From: Bradyrhizobium sp. Y36
GTDB taxonomy: Bacteria; Pseudomonadota; Alphaproteobacteria; Rhizobiales; Xanthobacteraceae
Reading direction: 5' to 3'
Length of the DNA: 64,000 nucleotides
Assembly: GCF_002531575.1 (NCBI RefSeq)
Contig: NZ_NWTI01000032.1
Span: forward strand, 1 to 64,000
Below the pieces are notes generated by a model, which was not told where the DNA came from, made no database searches, and saw nothing but the letters and a program-made list of their open reading frames with translations. A program made the translations under genes and the position numbers. Within the stretch, counting starts at the first letter, position 1, and every line of letters starts with the position of its first letter. Positions 1 to 8,881 of the stretch are shown piece after piece.

Positions 1-19
1 ACTTGACCAACGACCCACC

Positions 20-62
20 TGTCAGTGATGTGTCCGAACAGGTGTCAGCCATGTCTCCGGAC
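20..62. repeat. Two imperfect tandem 20-mers, possible end of an insertion sequence
   Basis: Positions 20-39 and 43-62 carry the same 20-base pattern (TGTCAG, two variable bases, ATGT, one variable base, TCCG, one variable base, AC), agreeing at 15 of 20 positions. Spaced multiple copies of a short motif are typical of transposase-binding ends, but no transposase is visible and the element would lie outside the window on the left. That it is an IS terminus is inference. Confidence 0.35.
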
Positions 63-75
63 TAAACACGTGACC

Positions 76-141
76 GGGGCATCCAGTACGCTGCGGCCTC
101 TCGGTTCAGCCACCCCCGCCTCTGGAATACTGGATTGCCCC
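76..141. repeat. Intergenic hairpin repeat
   Basis: The outer arms 76-88 and 128-141 are inverted copies (GGGGC-ATCCAGTA against TACTGGAT-TGCCCC), enclosing about 39 bases. This fits the extragenic palindromic repeats common in Bradyrhizobium. It lies beyond the 3' end of the leftward antiporter gene, so it could also stop transcription. The rest of 1-197 shows no gene. Confidence 0.5.
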
Positions 142-197
142 TTCGCGGGCAATGACACCGCGATTTTTGTCGCGCGCTTACCGTTCTCGCGAAGTGG

Positions 198-1991
198 CTA
201 GACCCCCGCCACCGAGGCCCACATGTCCGAAAGCTTCTTCCGCACCGCCTGCGCGCGCGTCAGCGGCGGGGGCGTCTCGTCTTCTTCCGGCAGACGCAGG
301 CCGACGAGGTTGACGCGGCCCCCGGAGATGCTGCGCGCGACCAGCACGATCTCGTCCAGCGCGAGTTCGGCGCCCTCCTTCGGCGCGCGGTCGAGATGGA
401 CGTCGAAATAGTCGGCGAGCGTCAGCTTGCCCTCATCCTCGCTCACCTTGACGCCGTAGATCCCGGCGAGCTCGGCCAGCGTGTGCTCGCCGGAGACCAT
501 GAAATCGCCGAGCAGATGCGGATCCGGCGCGGTGCTCGGCTGCATGTCGACGAAGAAGCGGTCGAGCGACTCGGCCTTTTCCGGCGGCGCCAGCAGGTAG
601 ATGTAGTCGCCGGGCGCGATCGGGTCGGCCTCCAGCGGTGTCAGGATGTTCTCGTTGCGGATCACCAGCGTCGGCTTGGACCAGGACGGGATCAGGCCGC
701 GGCGGAAATACAGGCTCTTGGGCCGCACGGGATAACCGACCAGCTGCTGCTCGAGCTGGCCCGGCAGGTCCAGCTCGACACGGCGCGGGCCGCGCTCCGC
801 GCGCGGCAGCGCGACGTGCAGCTTGCGCGCCGCCGGCGCCAGCGTCCAGCCCTGCAGCAGCAGCGAGATGATGACGACGACGAAGGCGACGTCGAAATAG
901 AGATAGGCCTTGGACAGGCCGACCAGCATCGGGATCGAGGCCAGGAAGATCGCGACCGCACCGCGCAGGCCGGTCCAGGCGATGAAGGTCTTCTCGCGCC
1001 AGTTGAAGCGGAACGGCGCCAGGCAGGCGAACACCGCGATCGGCCGCGCGACCAGCATCAGCACGAGCGCGACGGCGACCGCCGGCACGATGCTGGCCCC
1101 CAGCCGGCTCGGCGACACCAGCAGGCCGAGCAGCACGAACATCACGATCTGTGCCAGCCAGGTCGCGGCATCGAGGAAGGCCACCACCGAATTATGCGCG
1201 CGCGTCGGCCGGTTGCCGATGATGATGCCGGCGAGATAGACCGCGAGGAAGCCGGAGGCATGCATCATCTGCGAGCCGCCGAAGATCACCAGGGCGCCCG
1301 TGGTCACGAACGGCGCGTGCAACCCCTGCGGCAGCGCCACCTTGTTGAGCGCGATGACGACGAGGCGTCCCCCAAGGAAGCCGACGACGGCGCCCAGCAC
1401 CGCCTCCTGGATGAACTCCATCGCCACATGGCCCGCCGAGCTCGATCCCAGCGAGATGTACTCGACCAGCATGAGCGTGAGGAAGATCGCAAAGGGATCG
1501 TTGGTGCCGGATTCGGCCTCCAGCGTCGCGCCGACGCGCGGGCGCAGGCGCAGGCCCTGGGTGTGCACCAGCAGGAACACCGCGGCGGCGTCGGTCGAGG
1601 CCACCACGGCGCCGACCAGCAGCGATTCCGTCCAGTTGAGATCGAGCGCGAATTTGGCGAACGGCGCCGTGATCAGCGCGGTCAGCAGCACGCCGGCGGT
1701 GGCGAGGACCACGGACGGCGCCAGCACGGTGCGGATGCTGGCAAAACGCGTCTTCAGGCCGCCGTCGAACAGGATCAGCGCGAGCGCCACCGAGCCGACC
1801 AGATAGGTGGTGCGGACGTCGTCGAACTGGATCTGGCCCGGACCGGAATCGCCCGCGAGCATGCCGACCGCGAGGAAGACGAGCAGCAGGGGTGCGCCGA
1901 AGCGCAGCGCAAGCAGGCTCGACAGGATGCCGGCCATGACGAGGACGGCGCCGAGCAATATGGCGAGGCTGACGGAGTCGAGAGAGGCCAT
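198..1991 (-). CDS. K+/H+ (or Na+/H+) antiporter, NhaP2/CvrA type with cytosolic regulatory domains
   Basis: A 597-residue inner-membrane antiporter. Residues about 8-395 are a run of hydrophobic helices typical of the CPA1 cation:proton exchanger fold, including a polar stretch rich in Glu, Ser and Asp (near ESGTNDP, residues about 158-164) where ion-binding acidic residues sit in this family. Residues about 405-490 look like a TrkA-C ligand-binding domain and about 500-575 like a CorC/HlyC-type domain, which together mark the NhaP2/CvrA potassium/proton group used in osmotic and pH homeostasis. The length matches the family. Start ATG 1991. The divergent mscS-type gene begins about 200 bases away, so two osmotic-stress membrane proteins share a control region. 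The ion specificity is not readable from sequence. Confidence 0.85.
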   Translation of the reverse strand: MASLDSVSLAILLGAVLVMAGILSSLLALRFGAPLLLVFLAVGMLAGDSGPGQIQFDDVRTTYLVGSVALALILFDGGLKTRFASIRTVLAPSVVLATAGVLLTALITAPFAKFALDLNWTESLLVGAVVASTDAAAVFLLVHTQGLRLRPRVGATLEAESGTNDPFAIFLTLMLVEYISLGSSSAGHVAMEFIQEAVLGAVVGFLGGRLVVIALNKVALPQGLHAPFVTTGALVIFGGSQMMHASGFLAVYLAGIIIGNRPTRAHNSVVAFLDAATWLAQIVMFVLLGLLVSPSRLGASIVPAVAVALVLMLVARPIAVFACLAPFRFNWREKTFIAWTGLRGAVAIFLASIPMLVGLSKAYLYFDVAFVVVIISLLLQGWTLAPAARKLHVALPRAERGPRRVELDLPGQLEQQLVGYPVRPKSLYFRRGLIPSWSKPTLVIRNENILTPLEADPIAPGDYIYLLAPPEKAESLDRFFVDMQPSTAPDPHLLGDFMVSGEHTLAELAGIYGVKVSEDEGKLTLADYFDVHLDRAPKEGAELALDEIVLVARSISGGRVNLVGLRLPEEDETPPPLTRAQAVRKKLSDMWASVAGV

Positions 1992-2198
1992 CCACCTTCC
2001 AGGTCAAAACGGCAGGAATGGCATCTGTATCGTCGCCGCCTGTGCACGCCAACCCATTTTCGCGTCTCGCGGCAATCTGCCCGTATTTTACGGCCTTAAC
2101 GTACATCACATGCCGGTGTATCGATGGCCTGCCTGCGCCCTTTATGGGATTCTGCGGCTCCCTCGAATCAATTCCTTCCCTGCTTGCCGACGAGACCG

Positions 2199-3515
2199 AT
2201 GGACATGGACCTCAAGGACTTCATGGAGTTCGTGCAGACCACCGCGCGCAGCGTCGGGGCTGAAATCTCCTCACCCTGGTTCTACCTGCAATTCGGCCTC
2301 ATTCTCGCCGCGGCCGGCGTCGCCTATGCGGCGGAGACCGGCGTGCGCAACCGGATCGACATGACCGCGCTGACGATGCGCTGGCCGCTGCCGCTCCGGC
2401 ACTTTGCCCGGGTGATGGTCTCCAGCGCCTCGACGGCCGTGTTCACGCTGCTCGTGATCATCTCGCGCCTCGTGATGTACCACGCGACCTGGCCGAGCCG
2501 CTCCTATCTCCTGATGGTCGCCGCCAAGCTCGGCCTGGCCTGGCTCGTGATCCGGCTCGTCACCTCGGTGCTGCGCAATGCCTTCATCGTCCGCCTGGTG
2601 TCGATCACGGCGTGGTTCATCGCCGCGCTGTCCATCCTCGGGCAGCTCGATACCACCGTCGACCTCTTGGATTCCTTCGCGATCGTGCTCGGCGGCCTCA
2701 GGCTGACCCCGCTCTTGGTGCTCAAGGCCGGCGCGCTGCTCCTCATCGCGCTCTGGGCCACCAACATCGCGAGCAATTTCGCCGAGAGCCGGATCAACGC
2801 GACCAGCGATCTGACGCCGTCGGTGCAGGTGCTGCTGGTCAAGATCATCCGCATCGGGCTGCTGGCCGTCGCCATCGTCATCGCGCTCGGTGCTGTCGGC
2901 ATCGACCTTTCGGCGCTCGCGGTGTTCTCCGGCGCGGTCGGCGTCGGTATCGGTATCGGCCTGCAGAAGATCGTCGCCAACTTCATCTCCGGCATCATCC
3001 TGCTCGCCGACAAGTCGGTGAAGCCCGGCGACCTCGTCACCATCGGCGACAATACCGGCCGCATCAGCGCGATGAAGACGCGCTATATTTCCGTCGCCGC
3101 CGGCGACGGCCGCGAGTTCCTGGTGCCGAACGAGGATCTGGTGACGCAGAAGGTCGTCAACTGGACCTATACCGACAAGAACACGCTGGTGAAGATCGCC
3201 CTCGGCACCAATTACGACGCCGACCCGAAGCTGGTCTGCAAGCTCGCCGCCGAGACCGCGGAAGCCCATCCGCGCGCGCAAAAGGGCAAGCCGCCGACCT
3301 GTATCCTGACCGAGTTCGCCGAAGCCGGCATGAAGTTCTCGCTGACCTTCTGGATCGCCGATCCCGACGGCATGGACAAGGTCAAGAGCGACGTGATGCT
3401 GGCGCTGTGGGACGCCTTCAAGCGCGAGGGCATCCGGGTTCCCTATCCGGTCCGCGAAATCCGCATCCGCGGCGGCGCGCTGCCGGTGGAAACCACCGTA
3501 GAAGTCCCGAATTAG
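2199..3515 (+). CDS. MscS-family small-conductance mechanosensitive channel
   Basis: Residues are numbered from ATG 2199 (438 residues). An upstream in-frame ATG at 2124 exists, but its extra 25 residues are not membrane-like. Several hydrophobic helices precede the MscS core: a Gly/Ala-rich pore helix (VGVGIGIGLQKIVANF, about residues 247-262) followed by the beta domain (KPGDLVTIGD, VPNEDLVTQKVVNW) and the C-terminal alpha/beta domain ending near VREIRIRGG. This family releases solutes from the cytoplasm when the membrane is stretched. It is a medium-length member with extra N-terminal helices compared with E. coli MscS. A G+C hairpin overlaps the stop codon, consistent with a single-gene transcript. 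Confidence 0.88.
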   Translation: MDMDLKDFMEFVQTTARSVGAEISSPWFYLQFGLILAAAGVAYAAETGVRNRIDMTALTMRWPLPLRHFARVMVSSASTAVFTLLVIISRLVMYHATWPSRSYLLMVAAKLGLAWLVIRLVTSVLRNAFIVRLVSITAWFIAALSILGQLDTTVDLLDSFAIVLGGLRLTPLLVLKAGALLLIALWATNIASNFAESRINATSDLTPSVQVLLVKIIRIGLLAVAIVIALGAVGIDLSALAVFSGAVGVGIGIGLQKIVANFISGIILLADKSVKPGDLVTIGDNTGRISAMKTRYISVAAGDGREFLVPNEDLVTQKVVNWTYTDKNTLVKIALGTNYDADPKLVCKLAAETAEAHPRAQKGKPPTCILTEFAEAGMKFSLTFWIADPDGMDKVKSDVMLALWDAFKREGIRVPYPVREIRIRGGALPVETTVEVPN

Positions 3516-3530
3516 GCCCGCTTTCGGGCC
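3515..3530 (+). terminator. Possible weak terminator hairpin after the mscS-type gene
   Basis: GGCCCG (3515-3520) pairs with CGGGCC (3525-3530) around a CTTT loop, starting at the last base of the stop codon. There is no following T-run, so it may only protect the 3' end. Confidence 0.35.
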
Positions 3531-3634
3531 CAAGGACCACGGTCGGCTTGCATGAAAGCCCGCAATCATTAAATTAGGGCCTGAAATCAAGCCTTTTCGC
3601 CGATATCGAGATCAGCCCGGAAGACCGCACAAGC

Positions 3635-4453
3635 ATGAGCTACGTCGAAGCCACCGATACCTCGCTGCGCAAGACCGGACAGATCAAGCTGCATGGACCG
3701 ACCGCCTTTGCCGGCATGCGCAAGGCGGGCGCGCTGGTGGCCAAGTGCCTCGACGAGCTCACCGACATCGTGGGCCCCGGCGTGCCGACCGAGCGCATCG
3801 ACCAGTTCGTCCGCGACTTCGCCTTCAGCCACGGCGCCTTTCCGGCGACGCTGATGTATCGCGGCTATCGCTACTCGACCTGCACCTCGCTCAACCACGT
3901 GGTCTGCCACGGCATGCCCGGCGACCGTCCGCTGAAGGAAGGCGACATCGTCAACATCGACGTCACCTTCATCGTCGACGGCTGGTACGGCGATTCCAGC
4001 CGCATGTATGCGGTCGGCCCGATCGCCCGCAAGGCCGAGCGGCTGATCGAGGTGACCTATGAAGCGATGATGCGCGGCATCGCCGCGGTGAAGCCCGGCG
4101 CCACCACCGGCGACATCGGCCACGCCATCCAGAGCTTCGTCGAGCCGCAGGGCATGAGCGTGGTCCGCGATTTCTGCGGCCATGGCCTCGGGCGCATGTT
4201 CCACGACGAGCCGAACATCATCCATATCGGCCGGCCCGGCGAAGGCGTGCAGCTCAAGCCCGGCATGTTCTTCACCATCGAGCCGATGATCAATCTCGGC
4301 AAGCCGCATGTGAAGATCCTCTCCGACGGCTGGACCGCCGTGACGCGCGACCGCTCGCTGTCGGCGCAGTTCGAGCACTCCGTGGGCGTGACGGCGACGG
4401 GCGTCGAGATCTTCACGCTGTCGGAACGGCACGGCGAGAAGCAGATCGGGTGA
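3635..4453 (+). CDS. map: Methionine aminopeptidase, type I
   Basis: A 272-residue cytosolic enzyme that removes the initiator methionine from new proteins. The five metal ligands of the pita-bread fold are visible: Asp109 (NIDVT), Asp120 (GDSSRMY), His183 (CGHGLG), Glu216 (FTIEPM) and Glu247 (FEHSVGVT), plus the substrate-binding His92 in VVCHGMPG. The length and the short N-terminal extension fit type I enzymes. ATG 3635 is preceded by a purine-rich stretch. The gene is monocistronic between the channel gene and the leftward Ada-like gene, and faces the latter tail to tail. Confidence 0.95.
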   Translation: MSYVEATDTSLRKTGQIKLHGPTAFAGMRKAGALVAKCLDELTDIVGPGVPTERIDQFVRDFAFSHGAFPATLMYRGYRYSTCTSLNHVVCHGMPGDRPLKEGDIVNIDVTFIVDGWYGDSSRMYAVGPIARKAERLIEVTYEAMMRGIAAVKPGATTGDIGHAIQSFVEPQGMSVVRDFCGHGLGRMFHDEPNIIHIGRPGEGVQLKPGMFFTIEPMINLGKPHVKILSDGWTAVTRDRSLSAQFEHSVGVTATGVEIFTLSERHGEKQIG

Positions 4454-4467
4454 GCCCGGCACAACGG

Positions 4468-5064
4468 CTACCGCCGGCGGCGGAATGACGATGGCGCCCT
4501 CTTGTAAGTCGCCGCAAAAGCGTCGTTGAAGCGACGAACGCTGCCGAAACCGGCAGCAAACGCGATCTCCGCCAAATTCATCTCGGTCTGGTCGATCAGG
4601 CGCTTGGCTTCCTGCACGCGGCGGGTCGCAGCGATCTCGCTCGGGCTCGCGCCGGCGTGCCGTATGAACAGGCGGAGCAGATGACGCGGCCCGACGCCGA
4701 GGGCTTCAGCCAGTTCCGTCGTTGATGACCGATCCAGGAAACCGTCGTTGATCATGCGCATGCCACGCGCAACGGTGGTGGCGGTCCCCATCCAGGCCGG
4801 CGACCCCGGCGCGGTTTCCGGCCGGCAGCGCAGGCACGGGCGAAAGCCGGCGCGCTCCGCAGCCGCCGCGGTTGCGTAGAAGGTGACGTTCTCCGAGCGT
4901 GCGGGGCGAACCGGACAGACCGGCCGGCAATAGATCCGCGTCGAGCGCACCCCCGAGAAGAACAGGCCGTCGAACGCGCGCGCACGCGAAAGGCGCGCCC
5001 GGTCGCAGGTGTCCCAGTCGAGATGCGGTGGCAGCGTTTGCCGCTGCGCCTGGCCTGTCGTCAT
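4468..5064 (-). CDS. Ada-type methyl-phosphotriester repair/AraC regulator (AdaA-like)
   Basis: A 198-residue protein with the Ada zinc domain: cysteines 46, 50, 77 and 80 (YCRPVC and CLRC) form the Cys4 site in which the first cysteine accepts methyl groups from DNA phosphotriesters. Residues about 100-198 are an AraC-type double helix-turn-helix ending in the usual FNDAFAATYKRAPSSFR. The O6-methylguanine transferase half of E. coli Ada is absent, so this is an AdaA-like sensor-activator. It should switch on alkylation-damage genes elsewhere; none is adjacent. Its start faces the EamA-type gene across about 130 bases. Confidence 0.85.
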   Translation of the reverse strand: MTTGQAQRQTLPPHLDWDTCDRARLSRARAFDGLFFSGVRSTRIYCRPVCPVRPARSENVTFYATAAAAERAGFRPCLRCRPETAPGSPAWMGTATTVARGMRMINDGFLDRSSTTELAEALGVGPRHLLRLFIRHAGASPSEIAATRRVQEAKRLIDQTEMNLAEIAFAAGFGSVRRFNDAFAATYKRAPSSFRRRR

Positions 5065-5195
5065 CGCAGCAGAATAGACGCGGCATAGCGCACAGAGTAG
5101 CTGAAATCGGACTCGACCCGGCGATGAGGTCCGAATTCGGCCAGCCTGCCCCGCCGCCCCGGCTCATGGTGCCGAGCGCCGCAGGAGCAGATCGC

Positions 5196-6155
5196 ATGAG
5201 CAAGCAAGCCGAACCGACGACGTCACGACCAACCACGCTCGCGATCGAGATCGGACTCTTGCTGCTGCTCTCGCTGATCTGGGGCAGCTCGTTCACGTTG
5301 ATCAAGATCGCGATCCCGACAATTCCGCCCTTCACGATGGTCGCCGCGCGGGTGACGATCGCGGCCCTGCTCCTGATCCTGGTCGCCGCTGCGCAGGGAC
5401 ATGCCCTGCCCCGCCGCGGATCGGTATGGGCCGCCTTCTTCGTACAGGGGCTGCTGCAGAGCGCGATCCCCTTCACCCTGATCAGCTGGGGCGAGATGCA
5501 TATCGCGAGCAGTCTCGCCGGCGTGCTCAATGCGACCCCGCCGATGTTCGTGTTGGCGATCGCCGTCATGACCGGACGCGGGCGGCAGGCAATCAGCGGC
5601 CGGAAGGTCGTCGGCGTTGCTCTCGGCCTTGCGGGCGTGGCCCTGACCATGGGCATCGATGCGCTGTCCGGAGTCGGCACAACTGCGCCCCTGGCGCAGA
5701 TGGCCGTGCTCGGCGCCAGCCTCTGCTACGCGCTCGCGCCGATCTGGGGGCAGCGCTTCGCTGGGCTCCCTGCCATCGTCACGGCGGCCGGAGCGATGAG
5801 CTGCGCCGCGGTGCTGATGCTCCCGACCGCCGCCGTTCTCGAACAGCCGTGGGAGCTGGCACCGCCGCCCGCGCGGGCGATCGCCGCCGTGATCGCCCTG
5901 GCGATGGTTTGTACGGCCTTTGCGATGGTGATCTATTTCCGGCTGATCCACACGCTCGGTCCGCTCGGCACGACCAGCGGCAGCTATCTGCGCGCGGGCT
6001 TCGCCGTAGCGCTCGGCACCGCCATTCTCGGTGAGCATTTGACTTGGTCCAGCCTTGCCGGAATGGCACTCATTCTCGCGGGCGTGGTTGCAGTCACCGT
6101 ACCCGCACTGGCATCGAACGTCTGGAAGCCCACCGGCGCGCCGGCCCGCAATTGA
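5196..6155 (+). CDS. EamA/DMT-family transporter
   Basis: Residues are counted from ATG 5196 (319 residues), chosen because an AGGAG stands just upstream and the first membrane helix follows shortly (LLLLLSLIWGSSFTLIK, where IWGS is the typical DMT start). About ten hydrophobic helices form two EamA repeats, the second near residues 165-305. Members export metabolites or amino acids through the inner membrane; the substrate cannot be told. It is divergent from the Ada-like gene, and its 3' end runs close to radC (40 bases). Confidence 0.82.
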   Translation: MSKQAEPTTSRPTTLAIEIGLLLLLSLIWGSSFTLIKIAIPTIPPFTMVAARVTIAALLLILVAAAQGHALPRRGSVWAAFFVQGLLQSAIPFTLISWGEMHIASSLAGVLNATPPMFVLAIAVMTGRGRQAISGRKVVGVALGLAGVALTMGIDALSGVGTTAPLAQMAVLGASLCYALAPIWGQRFAGLPAIVTAAGAMSCAAVLMLPTAAVLEQPWELAPPPARAIAAVIALAMVCTAFAMVIYFRLIHTLGPLGTTSGSYLRAGFAVALGTAILGEHLTWSSLAGMALILAGVVAVTVPALASNVWKPTGAPARN

Positions 6156-6195
6156 CGGTTGCAAAAACAGAGGCCCCCGGCGATGCTGGCGGCCG

Positions 6196-6909
6196 ATGCC
6201 TGCCAAGCCGGACCACGACAAGAGCAAGCCGGAGGACGCGCCGCATTATCACGGCCATCGCGAACGGCTGCGCGAGCGCTTTTACAATGCGGGCGCGGAT
6301 GCGCTGAGCGATTACGAGCTGCTGGAGATGGCGCTGTTTCCGGCGCTGCCGCGGCGCGACACCAAGCCGCTGGCGAAAGCGCTCATCAAGACCTTCGGCT
6401 CGTTCGCCGAGGTCGTGCATGCGCCGGTGGCGCGCCTGCGCGAGGTCGACGGCGTCGGCGAGGCTGCGATCAACCAGCTCAAGTTGATTGCAGCAGCCGC
6501 GAGCCGCGTGACCAAGGGCGAGGTCAACAGCCGCAACGCGCTGTCGTCCTGGAACGAGGTGATCGACTATTGCCGTTCCAGCATGGCGTTTGCCGACAAG
6601 GAGCAGTTTCGGCTGCTGTTCCTCGACAAGCGCAACCAGCTGATCGCCGACGAGGTGCAGCAGACCGGCACGGTGGACCACACCCCGGTCTATCCGCGCG
6701 AAGTAATCAAGCGCGCGCTGGAGCTATCGGCGACCGCCTTGATCCTCGTGCACAACCACCCCTCGGGCGATCCGACGCCGTCGCAAGCCGATATCCAGAT
6801 GACAAAAGCCATCATCGACATCGCCGCCCCGCTCGGCATTTCGGTGCACGATCACATCATCGTCGGCAAGAACGGGCATGCGAGTTTGAAGAGGCTGAAG
6901 CTGATTTGA
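6196..6909 (+). CDS. radC: RadC/JAB1-MPN-domain protein
   Basis: From ATG 6196 the product is 237 residues. The N-terminal part has the helix-hairpin-helix-like region (SDYELLEMALF, GVGEAAINQL). The C-terminal half is the RadC JAMM domain with the metal motif HNHPSGDPTPSQAD (about residues 186-199). Despite the name, a repair role is not established for this family. The gene is intact, but its last 158 bases (6752-6909) occur again in diverged form at 10012-10169, flanking a foreign-looking insert. So the 3' end seen here may have been supplied by the insert while keeping the reading frame. Confidence 0.9.
   Translation: MPAKPDHDKSKPEDAPHYHGHRERLRERFYNAGADALSDYELLEMALFPALPRRDTKPLAKALIKTFGSFAEVVHAPVARLREVDGVGEAAINQLKLIAAAASRVTKGEVNSRNALSSWNEVIDYCRSSMAFADKEQFRLLFLDKRNQLIADEVQQTGTVDHTPVYPREVIKRALELSATALILVHNHPSGDPTPSQADIQMTKAIIDIAAPLGISVHDHIIVGKNGHASLKRLKLI
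6752..6909 (+). repeat. Left direct repeat: radC 3' end flanking an insert
   Basis: This stretch of radC is matched by 10012-10169 in the same orientation, and both run to a stop codon. The first 22 bases (6752-6773 and 10012-10033) are identical and encode the NHPSGDP part of the JAMM motif; the rest is similar with scattered synonymous and conservative changes. Such gene-end duplications are what site-specific integration into a gene 3' end leaves behind. Confidence 0.75.
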
Positions 6910-7088
6910 CGCCTGGGCAAGCCGCCCCTGTTGCAGACTCCACTTGATGTCTGTGTTTGGGGTAGGAGCGGAATCATTTGCCCGGCAGGCCATTTCTCGC
7001 TTTGACCCAACGCGGGCATAGGGGGAAGACTTCATTCTACATGATCTATCAGATCAAGCTTTATGCAACCGCGCGAAAGCCTGCTTAA

Positions 7089-8495
7089 TCAGAAATCAAA
7101 ATTTCGATCCTTAAGCCGTAGTCCAAGCTCGTCTGACATGAACCTGAATGCTCGGTCCTCCAGATAGGGGATCGGAAACGTACAGCGCCCCTTCAAGAGT
7201 ACGCTCAGGATGGCGGCGTATAGCGCCGCTTTGTCCCAAACAGCGGGGTCAAGGCATGGTTGGCCTGGCGTGAACGCCGTGTGATTAATGTCGCCAAACT
7301 TGAAATCGACGCGCAGCCCCGGCAGGTGTCCCAACAATATTGCGTGCGAATAAAACCTGCCCACGAAATAGATTTCTGGGATCGTTTGGATTTGCTTTGT
7401 CAACCGCAAATGCGCATCGCTGAGGCCGACGAAAATGTCGGCAAAGTGCGCAGGCGCCGCCTCATCGATCGCCTGCCATCCCTGAGCGAACTTGCCGGTT
7501 CGCATCTGCACTCGCTTTTCATTGGCTGTTAGCGTGACGGCCGACAGCGGCAGTTTCCATAACGTGCAGAATTCATCGAGCAACAACTGCATCTGCTCGA
7601 CATTGTTGGCACGGTCAGCGCGCCGACTGACGAAATCGGCGGCTGCGTGAAAGAAGGCAACTGGCGAGAGTCCGGGCTCGCTGCTGTCGCCCCGGCCGCC
7701 TTGCAACGATGTCCACAGCAGAAAAGCCATCATTCGGCCGATCTGTTCGCGGGCCTTGCTACGCTGTTGGATCAGTTCAACAAAGTCGTTGATCAGCCAC
7801 ATGTACTTGCGTGCGCTAGCCCCCCTGCGTACTAGCTGATCGAAAAGCACAATGCCCTCGTCGCCGAAAAGGTCGTGCGCGATATCGAGTTGCACCGTGC
7901 CGGCACTAGCCTCCAGCAGATGAATGTTGCTCATCCAGCCATAGATGCCGCGATCCGGCGCGCCCGCACGCTCCAGCCGTGAAGCAAGTGTAGTATAGCC
8001 TTCGATAAGGCGAGCTGCTCGAGGGGTCCACGATTGGATCGCGGGATGATCAACCGCAACAGGCATCGGAACGGACAGGCTAGTACTGACCTGCCACTTG
8101 CGAAGGTGCCCGACTAAGGGCAGTGCATTCTGATAGTAATTGAATTCAGCCGCTAGTATGTCCAGGCCGAATCCCGTCGACAGCAAGTCGTGTACATGCC
8201 GAGCCTCGTGAAAGAACGTGGACACGTATGCGACGAAGATCAATGCGGCACGACCACTCGGGTCATTTCGTTGGAATCGATCGAGGTCGGCATGCGCGAT
8301 TGCATAGATGTCGTCGACCGTTTCCTTTTCGGGGGCCAACGCAATGTCCGGACCTCTGAGCCCCAGAAGTCGGCACACGGCTGCGCCCACTTCCGGCGGG
8401 GTCGGGCCAAGCGCGCTCTGATCTAGATCGAGATAGATGATCAGGGTGTCAGTCAGTGCCCGACCAAAGGCCTCCGAACCGGCGAGATGGCTCAC
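7089..8495 (-). CDS. HExxH-motif protein, predicted zinc metallopeptidase of unknown family
   Basis: A 468-residue protein with no family I can name. Residues 96-100 read HEARH within FFHEARHVHD, a zincin-type HExxH helix. Acidic residues that could be the third zinc ligand follow at Glu117 (AAEF), Glu165 (LIEGY) and Glu195 (LLEASA). The spacing to Glu117 is close to that of gluzincins. The rest is mostly helical, with aromatic stretches and no signal peptide, so it is probably cytosolic. ATG 8495 overlaps the stop of the upstream gene as ATGA, showing translational coupling. As last gene of the islet operon it is the likely catalytic effector. Base composition is lower in G+C than the flanks. 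Peptidase activity is inferred from the motif alone. Confidence 0.7.
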   Translation of the reverse strand: MSHLAGSEAFGRALTDTLIIYLDLDQSALGPTPPEVGAAVCRLLGLRGPDIALAPEKETVDDIYAIAHADLDRFQRNDPSGRAALIFVAYVSTFFHEARHVHDLLSTGFGLDILAAEFNYYQNALPLVGHLRKWQVSTSLSVPMPVAVDHPAIQSWTPRAARLIEGYTTLASRLERAGAPDRGIYGWMSNIHLLEASAGTVQLDIAHDLFGDEGIVLFDQLVRRGASARKYMWLINDFVELIQQRSKAREQIGRMMAFLLWTSLQGGRGDSSEPGLSPVAFFHAAADFVSRRADRANNVEQMQLLLDEFCTLWKLPLSAVTLTANEKRVQMRTGKFAQGWQAIDEAAPAHFADIFVGLSDAHLRLTKQIQTIPEIYFVGRFYSHAILLGHLPGLRVDFKFGDINHTAFTPGQPCLDPAVWDKAALYAAILSVLLKGRCTFPIPYLEDRAFRFMSDELGLRLKDRNFDF

Positions 8496-8881
8496 CGCAG
8501 CGCCCTTTCGGCGATCATCTGCTGCAGCCGCGCCATGCTCTGAGGATCATCCACCACGAGGTTGTAGACTGCGCCATCCGGAAATCGCAACCGCACCGTC
8601 TTGCGCGCAAGCGCCTTGCGTTCCTGGAGCCTTTTGTGCACGAGTTCTCCGATGATCGCTCCGGTCAGCGCGATGGCAGCTTCGCCCGTGACCTTCAGCA
8701 GGAACCAGCCGATTGTTAAACCTGATACTGGATCGAACGTTAGGTCAGCCGAGGTGTCCCCTGAGACTTTTGGTTGTTTGAGATCGATGCTGGCGTCCTT
8801 GCCAAGATCCGCGACTACTCCTTCGACAAGCGCAGACGCACCGGTCGGAAGTTCTATCCCAATAGAAACCTGTTCAGTCAT
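8492..8881 (-). CDS. Small protein with one hydrophobic helix and a C-terminal strand-rich region, possibly EACC1-like
   Basis: From ATG 8881 the product is 129 residues. That start overlaps the last 8 bases of the preceding gene; an in-frame ATG at 8962 lies inside that gene and is less likely. Order: a polar N-terminal half, a Gly/Ala-rich hydrophobic helix (GLTIGWFLLKVTGEAAIAL and onward to about residue 80), a basic patch (HKRLQERK), then a beta-hairpin-like stretch VRLRFPDGAVYNLVV and a closing helix. This order recalls the small effector-associated constant components (EACC1) reported from peptidase-containing conflict systems. That resemblance is from memory of the architecture, not from an alignment. 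It sits between a TPR-like and an HExxH gene and overlaps both, so it probably links them or anchors them to the membrane. Confidence 0.6.
   Translation of the reverse strand: MTEQVSIGIELPTGASALVEGVVADLGKDASIDLKQPKVSGDTSADLTFDPVSGLTIGWFLLKVTGEAAIALTGAIIGELVHKRLQERKALARKTVRLRFPDGAVYNLVVDDPQSMARLQQMIAERALR

Noticed and set aside
396..2099. Long rightward open frame opposite the antiporter gene
   Set aside because: Arg/Gln/Asp/His-rich composition typical of the antisense of a high-GC gene; the leftward frame has clear membrane helices and domains.
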